A stretch of 57,060 nucleotides of DNA from CAZCTC01 sp964501335 (GTDB taxonomy: Bacteria > Chloroflexota > Anaerolineae > B4-G1 > SLSP01): contig CAZCTC010000051.1 in assembly GCA_964501335.1 (NCBI GenBank), forward strand, positions 1-57,060, written 5' to 3'. Below the pieces are notes generated by a model, which was given only the letters and a program-made list of their open reading frames with translations, searched no databases and was not told the DNA's origin. A program made the translations under genes and the position numbers. Of this stretch, positions 9,698 to 17,420 are shown in pieces. How positions within the stretch are numbered: position 1 is the first letter of the stretch; the number at the start of each line of letters is the position of its first letter.

Positions 9698-9735
9698 ATG
9701 ATTCGAGGCCGCCGTCTTCGGCGGCCTCGAATCAT
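9698..9735. terminator. Bidirectional hairpin terminator
   Basis: Perfect 17-bp stem (9698-9714 with 9719-9735), loop TCTT, with A-run before and ataaaag after. It lies between the convergent phosphatase and MBL hydrolase genes. The geometry matches the element hairpins, but the conserved flanks are absent. Confidence 0.75.
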
Positions 9736-9744
9736 AAAAGAACC

Positions 9745-10719
9745 TTACTCGCTGGTCATGCGTTCGTGCATGATCCGCATATTGTTGGCGAAGGCGGCAG
9801 CTGCCCAGACATCTTTCCACTGATCGAAGGGGGCCGGGATCTCCTCCCGGGCGGCGTCCTCGGCTGTGCCGTGGTTCCGGATCACTTCCGTTACCAGCCG
9901 TTCCACCGTCATGATGTACTGTTCCTGCATGGCCAGATCGCCTAAGTTCCCCAAGGGGCCGTGACCGGGTATGATGACCGACAGGTCGAAATTTTCCAGA
10001 CTTTGCAGGATATCGATCCAGTTCTGCGGGTCGCCGTCGGCAAAGAAGGGATGGCTTTGAATGAAGGCCAGATCGCCCATGAAGGCGATGTGGTCTTCCG
10101 GCAGGATCATGAAGGTGTCGCCGGCGGTATGCCCGCTGCCCAGGCTGAAAAGTTCCACGCTGCGTTGACTGCCTTGAATGACAATGCGCTCTTCAAAGGT
10201 CAGATTGGCGAAGCGGGGGGTCAACATGGGGATGGCGGCCAACAGACTGCGCTGCATCTGGATCTGAGCTTCGAGCGCTTCTTTTTGTTTGTGATTGGAT
10301 TCAGCGAAGGCCTGCGCTTCCAGCGCGCTTATCTGGTTGCGGAGATGGTCGGGCTGGGCCTGATACTGGCTGATGTAATCCAGATCTTCCAGCATTTTGT
10401 CGCGGGTTTTGTGGGTCGCCAGGATGGGCGTCGACGGCGCGAAGACCTGGTTGCCGTACCAGTGATCGGAATGGCCGTGGCTGTTGACGACGTAGGTAGC
10501 GGGGCGGCCGGTCAGGGTTTCCGCGGCAATCCGTAAATCTTCGGCGGCCATCGGCGTAAGGAAGGTATCGAAAATCAGAGTCTGGTTGCCCAGGTCGACG
10601 ATGCCGGCATTGCTGTGGGCGTCGCCGCCGTCGCTGGCGATAGCGGCGTAGAGACCTTCACCGACCATTTCCAGATGAAAATGCCGGGATTCCGGCAGAG
10701 GGAGCGCTTGTTTGGTCAT
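9745..10719 (-). CDS. MBL-fold metallohydrolase
   Basis: 324 residues from ATG 10719. An upstream in-frame ATG at 10788 would overlap the preceding gene. The chosen start has AAGGAA about 8 nt upstream. Metal-ligand motif NSHGHSDHW (H-x-H-x-D-H), then further ligand His in SGHTAGD and PGHGPLG, as in class B beta-lactamase-fold hydrolases. No signal peptide, so cytoplasmic. Substrate not inferable. It could be a thioesterase, lactonase or glyoxalase-like enzyme. It lies 31 bp after the PH/SHOCT gene, so the two are probably co-transcribed. A second, only distantly similar MBL protein is at 27145-27981. Confidence 0.8.
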   Translation of the reverse strand: MTKQALPLPESRHFHLEMVGEGLYAAIASDGGDAHSNAGIVDLGNQTLIFDTFLTPMAAEDLRIAAETLTGRPATYVVNSHGHSDHWYGNQVFAPSTPILATHKTRDKMLEDLDYISQYQAQPDHLRNQISALEAQAFAESNHKQKEALEAQIQMQRSLLAAIPMLTPRFANLTFEERIVIQGSQRSVELFSLGSGHTAGDTFMILPEDHIAFMGDLAFIQSHPFFADGDPQNWIDILQSLENFDLSVIIPGHGPLGNLGDLAMQEQYIMTVERLVTEVIRNHGTAEDAAREEIPAPFDQWKDVWAAAAFANNMRIMHERMTSE

Positions 10720-10750
10720 TACAGGTTCCTTCTTTTGGACTCTTTTGGAT

Positions 10751-11389
10751 TTACATCCGAGATAGAATCTCGGCCTTTTTGCTGTCATATTCGGCCTGGC
10801 TGATCAGTCCATTGTCGAGCATCTGTTTGAGCTGCTTCAGCCGTTCTACCGGATCCTCCCGGGGGGCGACCGGTGGCGTGGTGGTAGGCGTCTTGCCGGC
10901 GAAATTGCCGCCCAGGAGCAGGCCGGCGGAAGCCCGTTTGTCTTCCAGTTCGCGCTGGCGCCGTTCTTCCAGCATTTTTTCTTCCATTTCCTGAGCGAGG
11001 GCGTAGAGCCGGCGGGCCTGGGCTTTGGGCAGGTAATCGACGACCAGTTGCTGGCCTTCGATCGTCATCAGGGTGAGGGTGGCTCCCATGACGTTTTCTT
11101 TCAATTCGGCGTTTTGTAGATCTCGCCAGATGTAATCCTCGAAATCGACCTGGCCCAGCAGTCGGGGATGATAGATGATGAAGCGGCGGGTGGTCATGAC
11201 GACGCACTCGGGGTTGATGTTGACGACGGGTTTGGCCTGGACGGCGATATAGAGGATCTCTTCGCCGCTGGTGAGAATCTGGGTGACTCTTTCATGGATT
11301 TTTTTGACGATATCCGAATCCTGATCTTCGGTGAGGAATCGTTTCAAGGCGGGATCGATAGCTTCTTCCTGGGACGGGTCTTCAAACAT
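10751..11389 (-). CDS. PH-like domain protein with C-terminal SHOCT motif
   Basis: 212 residues. The N-terminal half (about 20-130) looks like a bacterial PH/YokE-like domain: strands such as EEILYIAVQAKPVV and VVMTTRRFIIYHP. It is followed by a charged helix (EMEEKMLEERRQRELEDKR) and a short linker. The last 35 residues form a SHOCT helix pair (PVERLKQLKQMLDNGLIS...EYDSKKAEIL), a module common at the ends of bacterial proteins and thought to mediate oligomerisation or binding. No enzyme motif and no membrane segment. Probably the first gene of a pair with the MBL hydrolase. Function unknown beyond these domains. Confidence 0.75.
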   Translation of the reverse strand: MFEDPSQEEAIDPALKRFLTEDQDSDIVKKIHERVTQILTSGEEILYIAVQAKPVVNINPECVVMTTRRFIIYHPRLLGQVDFEDYIWRDLQNAELKENVMGATLTLMTIEGQQLVVDYLPKAQARRLYALAQEMEEKMLEERRQRELEDKRASAGLLLGGNFAGKTPTTTPPVAPREDPVERLKQLKQMLDNGLISQAEYDSKKAEILSRM

Positions 11390-11512
11390 AATACGCTTCC
11401 CCTTTCATCCTCAACATAGGTTGGATCTGGTTTTACGGCCGGTGGATCAATTTCAGGCCGTCGTGGCATCCTTATTATAACCTAAAGAGATTTTTTTATT
11501 GTATTGTGTATT

Positions 11513-11915
11513 TTTAGCGTCCCGCAATAGATACTTTTCTGGTAAAAGGCGACGCGCTGGATGGGGGAGAGAGAGTTTTTTTTGTTTATGTTATCGCGGG
11601 CTTCGGAAAGCCCGCGATAACATAGTTTTTTTCTTTTGCTTTTCAGGGCTAACCGCACAGATCCTTTTTTATTCATGCGCGACGCGCTGGATGGGGGGAG
11701 AGAGTTTTTTGGTTTGTGTTTTTGCGCGCATAAGAATGCGCGCAAAAACACGAGCTTTTTTCTCTGCGCCCTCGGCGCCTTTGCGGTGAAATCTGAGTGA
11801 ATTATGCGGTATTGCGTTTTTTCTTTTGCTTTTCAGGGCTAACCGCACAGATCCTTTTTTATTCATGCGCGACGCGCTGGATGGGGGGGAGAGAGTTTTT
11901 TGTTCATTTTTTCCG
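11513..11915 (+). repeat. Tandem array of three intergenic elements
   Basis: Most of the 770-bp gap before the dehydrogenase operon. Unit 1 starts at gcgtcccgcaa (about 11517) and has hairpin 11587-11624 (17 bp, loop CGGA). Unit 2 repeats the chassis gcgacgcgctggatgggg and has hairpin 11716-11751 (16 bp, loop AAGA). It then carries a ctctgcgcc...tttgcggtgaaa repeat (11762-11793). Unit 3 repeats the phrase from cttttcagggctaaccgcac to the chassis again but has lost its hairpin. A direct repeat of about 70 bp (near 11630-11705 and 11817-11892) is almost exact. I see nothing recognisable in 11390-11512 and 11916-11986. Confidence 0.8.
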
Positions 11916-11986
11916 TTTTTCCGGGTAATTGCTGTCGCAAATGGCTTAAGTTGCTTGATGAGCCTGCTTTCTTCGAATTATTATGA

Positions 11987-12015
11987 TTGACTCCTATGGA
12001 GTCCCTCTATATAAT
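11987..12015 (+). promoter_or_regulatory. Promoter with palindromic operator for the dehydrogenase operon
   Basis: TTGACT (11987-11992), 17-bp spacer, TATAAT (12010-12015): close to the sigma-70 consensus. A perfect palindrome GACTCC-TAT-GGAGTC (11989-12003) covers most of the -35 box and spacer, as expected for a repressor operator. The leader then runs about 140 nt to the ATG and contains two hairpins, including TTCCGTGG/CCACGGAA at 12101-12121. Confidence 0.75.
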
Positions 12016-12160
12016 AGATAAACAACTGATAAATAGGATTTAATCGGTTGTTGATCGCCTTACAGCTTTCGGTCTTCACTGGACCGGCTTATCAAAACTT
12101 TTCCGTGGTCCTCCCACGGAACACCAACATACTTTCATTTTTGCGTTAAGGAGGCAGGCA

Positions 12161-13261
12161 ATGCCCAGGAAAACGATCGATCTTCCCTATCGAGTGGAAT
12201 ATCTTTCCATTTTAGATGAAAACGGTCAGCTGGATGCGGATCTCGATCCTCATTTAGATGACGAGCTGGCTATGAAATTGCACCGGGCCATGTTATTGGG
12301 CCGGCGCTTTGATGAGCGGATGCTGAGTTTGCAGCGTCAGGGGCGCATCGGGACTTTTGCTCCGATTAAGGGGCAGGAGGCTTCCAATGTCGGGGCGGTT
12401 GCCGCGTTGCGCGAGACGGATTGGATGGCGCCTTCTTTTCGGGAGACGGCCGGGCTTCTGTGGCGCGGTTTTACGATGGAGGGTATTCTGGCCTATTTTG
12501 GCGGTTATGACGAGGCCGGCCGCATTCCGGATGAGAGCCGTACCTTGCCGGTTTCGATTCCGGTGGGCTCTCAGTTGCTGCATGCCGTCGGGATCGGGAT
12601 GGCGGCCCGTTACCGTCATACCGACGAGGTGGCGATGACCTTCTTTGGCGACGGCGCCACTTCTGAAGGCGATTTTCACGAAGCGCTCAACTGGGCCGGG
12701 GTTTTTCAAGTTCCGGTCGTTTTTGTCTGTCAGAACAACCATTGGGCCATTTCGATCCCCCGGAGCCGGCAGAGCCGTTCGGAGACGCTGGCCCAGAAGG
12801 CCCTCGCTTACGGTATCCCCGGCCTTCAGGTCGACGGGAACGATATCCTGGCGGTCTACTCGGCTGTTCATGAGGCGGTGGAGCGTGCCCGTAGCGGCGG
12901 CGGCCCCACGCTGATCGAGGCCGTTACTTATCGCCTGGCGATGCATACCACTGCCGACGACCCCAAACGTTATCGCACCGAGGAAGAGGTGGAATCCTGG
13001 AACAAGAAAGATCCGCTGGTGCGTTTTGAGAAATATCTCATCGACCGGGGCCTGTTGACCCAGGAAAAGCTGGCGGTGCTGGAAGATGAAGTGCGGGCTG
13101 AAATCCAGGGGGCGGTGGAACGGGCCGAGCAGATGATGTCGGCTCCGGTCGATCCTGTGAAGATGTTCGAGCACACGTACGAGACGATTCCTCCATCTGT
13201 CGCTGAGGAACGCGATGAATTGCAACGTGATTGGGCTGCCGCAGCCGGGAAGGAGGGCTGA
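12161..13261 (+). CDS. pdhA: Pyruvate (2-oxoacid) dehydrogenase E1 alpha
   Basis: 366 residues, ATG after AAGGAGG. E1 alpha uses thiamine diphosphate to decarboxylate the 2-oxoacid together with E1 beta. Visible features: N-terminal RRFDERMLSLQRQGRIGTF typical of PdhA, the thiamine diphosphate/Mg motif starting GDGATSEGDFHEALN and ending NN, and the phosphorylation-loop-like segment near AMHTTADDPKRYR. Length is normal for the alpha2-beta2 class. The subunit order alpha-beta-E2-E3 and the sequence style favour pyruvate. Branched-chain 2-oxoacid or acetoin specificity cannot be excluded. First gene of a tight operon; E1 beta starts 3 bp later. The promoter carries a likely operator. Confidence 0.9.
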   Translation: MPRKTIDLPYRVEYLSILDENGQLDADLDPHLDDELAMKLHRAMLLGRRFDERMLSLQRQGRIGTFAPIKGQEASNVGAVAALRETDWMAPSFRETAGLLWRGFTMEGILAYFGGYDEAGRIPDESRTLPVSIPVGSQLLHAVGIGMAARYRHTDEVAMTFFGDGATSEGDFHEALNWAGVFQVPVVFVCQNNHWAISIPRSRQSRSETLAQKALAYGIPGLQVDGNDILAVYSAVHEAVERARSGGGPTLIEAVTYRLAMHTTADDPKRYRTEEEVESWNKKDPLVRFEKYLIDRGLLTQEKLAVLEDEVRAEIQGAVERAEQMMSAPVDPVKMFEHTYETIPPSVAEERDELQRDWAAAAGKEG

Positions 13262-13264
13262 ACG

Positions 13265-14248
13265 ATGGCTAAGATGACGATGGTTCAGGCTTTGAACCTG
13301 GCTTTGATGCAGGAAATGGAAAAAGACGATCGGGTGATCGTGATGGGAGAGGATGTGGGGCGGGACGGCGGGGTTTTTCGGGTGACCGAGGGCCTGATCG
13401 ACCGTTTCGGAGAGGAGCGGGTAGTGGATACGCCGCTGGCGGAAGCTGCTATTGCGGGAGTGGCGATCGGGATGGCTGTGTATGGGCTGCGGCCGATTGC
13501 CGAAATGCAGTTTTCGGGGTTCAGCTATCAGGCTTTTTATCAGATGGAACAACATGCGGCGCGGCTGCGCCATCGTTCTCAGGGGCGTTTCTCTGTGCCG
13601 ATGGTGATGCGGGCGCCCTATGCCGGCGGGGTGCGGGCGCTCGAACATCATTCCGAAAGTCGGGAGGCCTACTATGCGCATACGCCGGGGTTGAAGATGG
13701 TCATTCCCTCGGGGCCGCGCAATGCCCGGGCTTTGCTGCTCAGTGCGATCCGCGATCCCGATCCCGTGGTTTTTTATGAACCTAAGTCGATCTATCGGGC
13801 TTTTCGGGAAGAGGTACCGGACGAGGAAGAGATCTTTCCGATCGGCAAGGCGCAGGTTGTACGACCTGGTAAGGAGTTGACGATCATCTCCTACGGGGCG
13901 ATGATGCGGCCGGCGCTGGCGGCGGCCGATATGTTAAAGGAACAGGACGGGGTCGAAGCCGAAGTGATCGATCTGTTGACGGTTTCGCCGCTGGATGATG
14001 TCACGCTGGCTGAATCGGTCCGGCGGACGGGGCGGGCGGTGATCGTCCATGAGGCGCCGCGCAGTTTCGGGCCCGGGGCTGAGATTGTGGCCCGGCTGAT
14101 TGAAAAATCGTTCTGGTATCTGGAAGCTCCGATCAAACGAGTGGCCGGAGCGGGGATCATTTTTCCGTTATATGCCCGAGAACAGGCCTATCTCCCCGAC
14201 GCCGGTCGCGTTTTCCGCGCGGCTCGCGAGGTGTTGGGGGCCGGGTAG
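13265..14248 (+). CDS. pdhB: Pyruvate (2-oxoacid) dehydrogenase E1 beta
   Basis: 327 residues, the usual length. It forms the E1 heterotetramer with the alpha subunit and contacts thiamine diphosphate and the E2 core. Recognised by GEDVGRDGGVFRVTEGL near the N-terminus, DTPLAEAAIAGVAIGMA, and EMQFSGFSYQAF, followed by a C-terminal transketolase-type domain (VEAEVIDLLTVSPLD). The start ATG lies 3 bp after the E1 alpha stop, so translation may be coupled. The E2 gene follows after 17 bp with GGAAAG upstream. Confidence 0.92.
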   Translation: MAKMTMVQALNLALMQEMEKDDRVIVMGEDVGRDGGVFRVTEGLIDRFGEERVVDTPLAEAAIAGVAIGMAVYGLRPIAEMQFSGFSYQAFYQMEQHAARLRHRSQGRFSVPMVMRAPYAGGVRALEHHSESREAYYAHTPGLKMVIPSGPRNARALLLSAIRDPDPVVFYEPKSIYRAFREEVPDEEEIFPIGKAQVVRPGKELTIISYGAMMRPALAAADMLKEQDGVEAEVIDLLTVSPLDDVTLAESVRRTGRAVIVHEAPRSFGPGAEIVARLIEKSFWYLEAPIKRVAGAGIIFPLYAREQAYLPDAGRVFRAAREVLGAG

Positions 14249-14265
14249 GAAAGGGGAAAGTTAAA

Positions 14266-15669
14266 ATGGCACGTGAGTTTAAATTGCCTGATCTGGGTGA
14301 GGGGATTCATGAAGGTGAGATCATTGCGGTCAAAGTAGCGGTCGGCGATATGGTCAAAGAAGAGCAGCCGATCTTCGAGGTTGAGACCGATAAGGCGGCG
14401 ACGGAGATCCCATCGCCTTACAGCGGGCGGGTTACGGCGATCAATGTCAAAGCCGGGGATACTGTCCATGTGGGCGATGTGTTGATGGTTTTTGACGGGG
14501 GCGGCGAGGCGCCTGCGGTTACGCCTCCTGAAGAGAAGAGCAAGACCAGTCCGGAGAGTCGAGAGGCCCGGGGCGCGGCGGAGGGGCTGGAGAAGGCGGC
14601 CGGATTGCCGCCGACGACGAAACCAACACTGGTACCGGCTGCTCAGGAGCCGACGGCTCCAGTTGAGAAAGCGGCGCCGTCGCCGACGGAAGGTCCGGTG
14701 CCGGCTTCTCCGGCGACGCGGCGGCTGGCGCGCGAGCTGGGGGTGGATCTGCATCAGGTTCCCGGCAGCGGGCCGGCTGGTCTCGTTACGGCCGAGGATG
14801 TGAGACGTTTTGCAGAAGGGGCTCGCCCGGCGCAGCCCGAGCCGGAAGTCAAAGAAACGGTGGAAGAAGCGGCTCCTGTCCCGACGCCGGCGCAAGGGGG
14901 TGTCCGGGAGGTTACGGCGCCGCCCCTGCCCGATTTTGGAAAGTGGGGAGCGGTGGAGACTACGCCGTTGCGATCGGTGCGACGGGCGACGGCGCGGCAT
15001 ATGGCGCTGGCCTGGTCGCAGATCCCGCATGTCAGCACGACCGACGAGGCGGATATCACGGAGCTGGAGGCCTTTCGCCGTCGGCATCAGGCCGGGGTTG
15101 AAAAGCAGGGTGGCAAACTGACGTTGACCGTTTTCGCTTTGAAGGCCGCCGTGGCGGCGCTCAAGGCTTTCCCGATGTTCAACTCCAGTCTGGATATGGA
15201 GCGAGAAGAGGTGATTCTCAAGCATTACTATCACCTCGGCGTGGCGACGGATACCGACCGCGGGTTGATGGTGCCGGTGATGCGCGATGTGGACCGGAAG
15301 AGCGTGGTCGAGTTATCTAAGGAGCTTTCGGCCATGGCCTTGCGGGCCCGCGATGGGCAGACTCCGTTGGAAGAGATGCAGGGGGGGACCTTTACCATCA
15401 CCAACATCGGGATGTTGGGCGGGCGGAGTTTCGCGCCGATCATCAACTATCCCGAGGTGGCGATTTTGGGGTTGGCCCGGGCCAAACTGGAGCCGGTGGT
15501 GCGAATGATCGGGGAGGGGGCGGAAGATTATGAGATTCGGCCGCGACTGATGTTGCCGTTAATTCTGGCTTTTGACCATCGGGTTGTGGACGGCGCCGAG
15601 GCAGCGCGTTTTCTCCGGCGGGTGGCTGAGCTGTTGGAGAATCCCGAAACGCTGTTGCTGACGTTATGA
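14266..15669 (+). CDS. pdhC: Dihydrolipoyl acyltransferase E2
   Basis: 467 residues forming the core of the complex. One lipoyl domain (about 1-80) has its lipoylated Lys in VETDKAATEI. An Ala/Pro/Glu-rich linker leads to a peripheral-subunit-binding domain (ATRRLARELGVDLHQVPGSG, about 147-182) and a second linker. The catalytic domain follows, with TTDEADITEL near its start and the active-site motif DHRVVDGAEAARF near the end. It transfers the acyl group from lipoamide to CoA. A single lipoyl domain is common in Gram-positive-type and Chloroflexota complexes. In-operon spacing is 17 bp upstream and 15 bp downstream. Confidence 0.92.
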   Translation: MAREFKLPDLGEGIHEGEIIAVKVAVGDMVKEEQPIFEVETDKAATEIPSPYSGRVTAINVKAGDTVHVGDVLMVFDGGGEAPAVTPPEEKSKTSPESREARGAAEGLEKAAGLPPTTKPTLVPAAQEPTAPVEKAAPSPTEGPVPASPATRRLARELGVDLHQVPGSGPAGLVTAEDVRRFAEGARPAQPEPEVKETVEEAAPVPTPAQGGVREVTAPPLPDFGKWGAVETTPLRSVRRATARHMALAWSQIPHVSTTDEADITELEAFRRRHQAGVEKQGGKLTLTVFALKAAVAALKAFPMFNSSLDMEREEVILKHYYHLGVATDTDRGLMVPVMRDVDRKSVVELSKELSAMALRARDGQTPLEEMQGGTFTITNIGMLGGRSFAPIINYPEVAILGLARAKLEPVVRMIGEGAEDYEIRPRLMLPLILAFDHRVVDGAEAARFLRRVAELLENPETLLLTL

Positions 15670-15684
15670 GAGGAGCGTGACGCC

Positions 15685-17121
15685 ATGGTCATGGGAGAAT
15701 TGACGCAGGATACTCAACTGGTGGTGATCGGTGGTGGTCCAGGCGGCTATGCAGCCGCCTTTCGGGCCGCCGATTTGGGGCTGGAAGTGACATTGGTCAA
15801 TGCCGAGCCGCGATTGGGCGGGGTCTGTCTGTTGCGAGGGTGTATTCCTTCCAAGACGTTGTTGTATCTGACCCAGCTGGTCAACGATGTGCGACGGGCG
15901 GAGGCGATGGGGATTACCTACGGCGCGCCGCAGGTCGATCTGGCGGCGATACGTCGCTGGAAGGATAAAGTGATCGACAAACTGGTGCGGGGGTTGGATG
16001 GGCTGGCGAAACAGCGGGGGGTGCAGGTGATCGAAGCCCGGGCTGAGTTCGAGAGTTCGGAACAGTTGCGGCTGCATGGTTCGGAGATTGCCCATCTGCG
16101 GTTCAAGCAGGCGATCATTGCCACGGGGTCTACGCCGATTACGCCGCCGGGCATGGAGTCCCAGCCCGGCGGGCGGGTGCTGGATTCAACCGGGGCGTTG
16201 GAACTGCCCGACATTCCGCAGCGATTGCTGGTGGTCGGGGGCGGATACGTGGGAATGGAGCTGGGGTCGGTCTATGCGGCGTTGGGCAGCAAAGTGACAG
16301 TAGTCGAAATGGCCGATCGGCTGCTGGTCGGCGCGGATCGCGATCTGGCCCGGCCGTTGTTACGCCGGATTGAAGCGACGTTTGAGAAGATCTACCTGAA
16401 GGCCAAAGTGGCAGCTTTGCAGGAAAGCCCGGACTATGTCGACGTGACGTTGGAAGGGGCGGATATTAAAGAGCCGCAGCAGCGGTTCGATCGGGTACTG
16501 GTTTCGGTCGGGCGGCGGCCCAATTCGGCAGGCCTGGGGTTGGAGCATACCCAAGTGCAGCTCAATCCCCGGGGCTTTATCCAGGTCAATGAGGAGATGC
16601 GGACAGCTGATCCGCAGATCTTTGCGATCGGGGATGTGGTAGGCGGAATGATGCTGGCGCACAAGGCGATGCGTGAGGGGAAGGTGGCGGCTGAAGTGAT
16701 CGCCGGGCAACCTTCGGCTTTCGATGTGCGGGCCATTCCAGCCGTTGTCTATACCGATCCGCAGCTGGCCTGGGCCGGCTTGACAGAAGAAGAGGCGGCC
16801 AAAGCGCAGCGGCCGATCAAAGTGGCGCGTTTCCCCTGGAGCGCCTCCGGGCGGGCCACGACGATGGGGGAATCGGAGGGGTTGACCAAGATGATCATCG
16901 AGCCGGAATCCCAACGGATCATCGGGTTTGGGATTGTGGGCCGGGATGCCGGCGAGATGATTGCCGAAGGAGTGCTGGCCGTGGAGATGGGGGCGTTGGC
17001 TGAGGATGTGGCGCTTTCGATCCATCCACATCCTACCCTATCGGAGACGGAAGGGGAGGTGGCGGAGCTTTTCCTGGGAGGTGCCACGCACATTTTAGGT
17101 AAAGTTTCTACTTCTCGATAA
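15685..17121 (+). CDS. lpdA: Dihydrolipoamide dehydrogenase E3
   Basis: 478-residue flavoprotein that reoxidises lipoamide with NAD. FAD-binding GGGPGGYAAAFRAADLG at the N-terminus, redox-active disulfide in GGVCLLRGCIPSK (Cys-x4-Cys), the NAD Rossmann motif VVGGGYVGMELGSVYAALG, the FAD motif IFAIGDVVGG, and the C-terminal His-Glu motif in SIHPHPTLSE. All catalytic residues look intact. In the disulfide region LR replaces the common NV, a mild variation. Last gene of the operon, followed by hairpin elements at 17131-17300 that would terminate it. Confidence 0.93.
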   Translation: MVMGELTQDTQLVVIGGGPGGYAAAFRAADLGLEVTLVNAEPRLGGVCLLRGCIPSKTLLYLTQLVNDVRRAEAMGITYGAPQVDLAAIRRWKDKVIDKLVRGLDGLAKQRGVQVIEARAEFESSEQLRLHGSEIAHLRFKQAIIATGSTPITPPGMESQPGGRVLDSTGALELPDIPQRLLVVGGGYVGMELGSVYAALGSKVTVVEMADRLLVGADRDLARPLLRRIEATFEKIYLKAKVAALQESPDYVDVTLEGADIKEPQQRFDRVLVSVGRRPNSAGLGLEHTQVQLNPRGFIQVNEEMRTADPQIFAIGDVVGGMMLAHKAMREGKVAAEVIAGQPSAFDVRAIPAVVYTDPQLAWAGLTEEEAAKAQRPIKVARFPWSASGRATTMGESEGLTKMIIEPESQRIIGFGIVGRDAGEMIAEGVLAVEMGALAEDVALSIHPHPTLSETEGEVAELFLGGATHILGKVSTSR

Positions 17122-17130
17122 GAACCGATG

Positions 17131-17300
17131 CGAAGTTGTTTTTATTCATATTTTGGGCGGCTTTCTGAAGCCGCCCAAAATATGGGCTTTTTTCCAGACT
17201 AACCGCACAGGTTGGTTTTTTTTGTTTGTGTTTTTGCGCGCATTCTTATGCGCGCAAAAACATAGTTTTTTTACCCGCTAACCGCACCGGTTGTCTGATT
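17131..17300 (+). repeat. Two hairpin elements in tandem (forward)
   Basis: Hairpin 17147-17184 (17-bp stem, core GGGCGGC, loop TCTG) is followed by tgggcttttttccagactaaccgcacagg. Hairpin 17229-17262 (15-bp stem, core TGCGCGC, loop TCTT) is followed by a T-run and another ctaaccgcaccgg. The chassis left of the first hairpin is truncated. In this orientation each hairpin plus T-run can act as an intrinsic terminator for the dehydrogenase operon. Confidence 0.75.
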
Positions 17301-17328
17301 TGCCTGTCGCAGCGGGTGAAATTATGTT
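17300..17328 (+). promoter_or_regulatory. Candidate sigma-70 promoter for the SGNH-like gene
   Basis: TTGCCT (17300-17305), 17-bp spacer, TATGTT (17323-17328), about 90 nt before the ATG at 17421. Confidence 0.4.
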
Positions 17329-17420
17329 TATGTGCTACGATAGTAGCAATTCTACCCCTGCCCCCTGAACCTTGATTGACGGGCGTCCCCATGAATCACC
17401 TTTAGTTAAGGAGGTATGCT

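Noticed and set aside
11513..11915. CRISPR array in the repeat-rich gap
   Set aside because: Units are about 190 bp, not 25-40 bp, spacers are not uniform and no cas gene is near.
12293..13681. A 462-codon minus-strand frame across E1 alpha and E1 beta
   Set aside because: It spans two intact genes of a known operon and has no recognisable domain or ribosome site.
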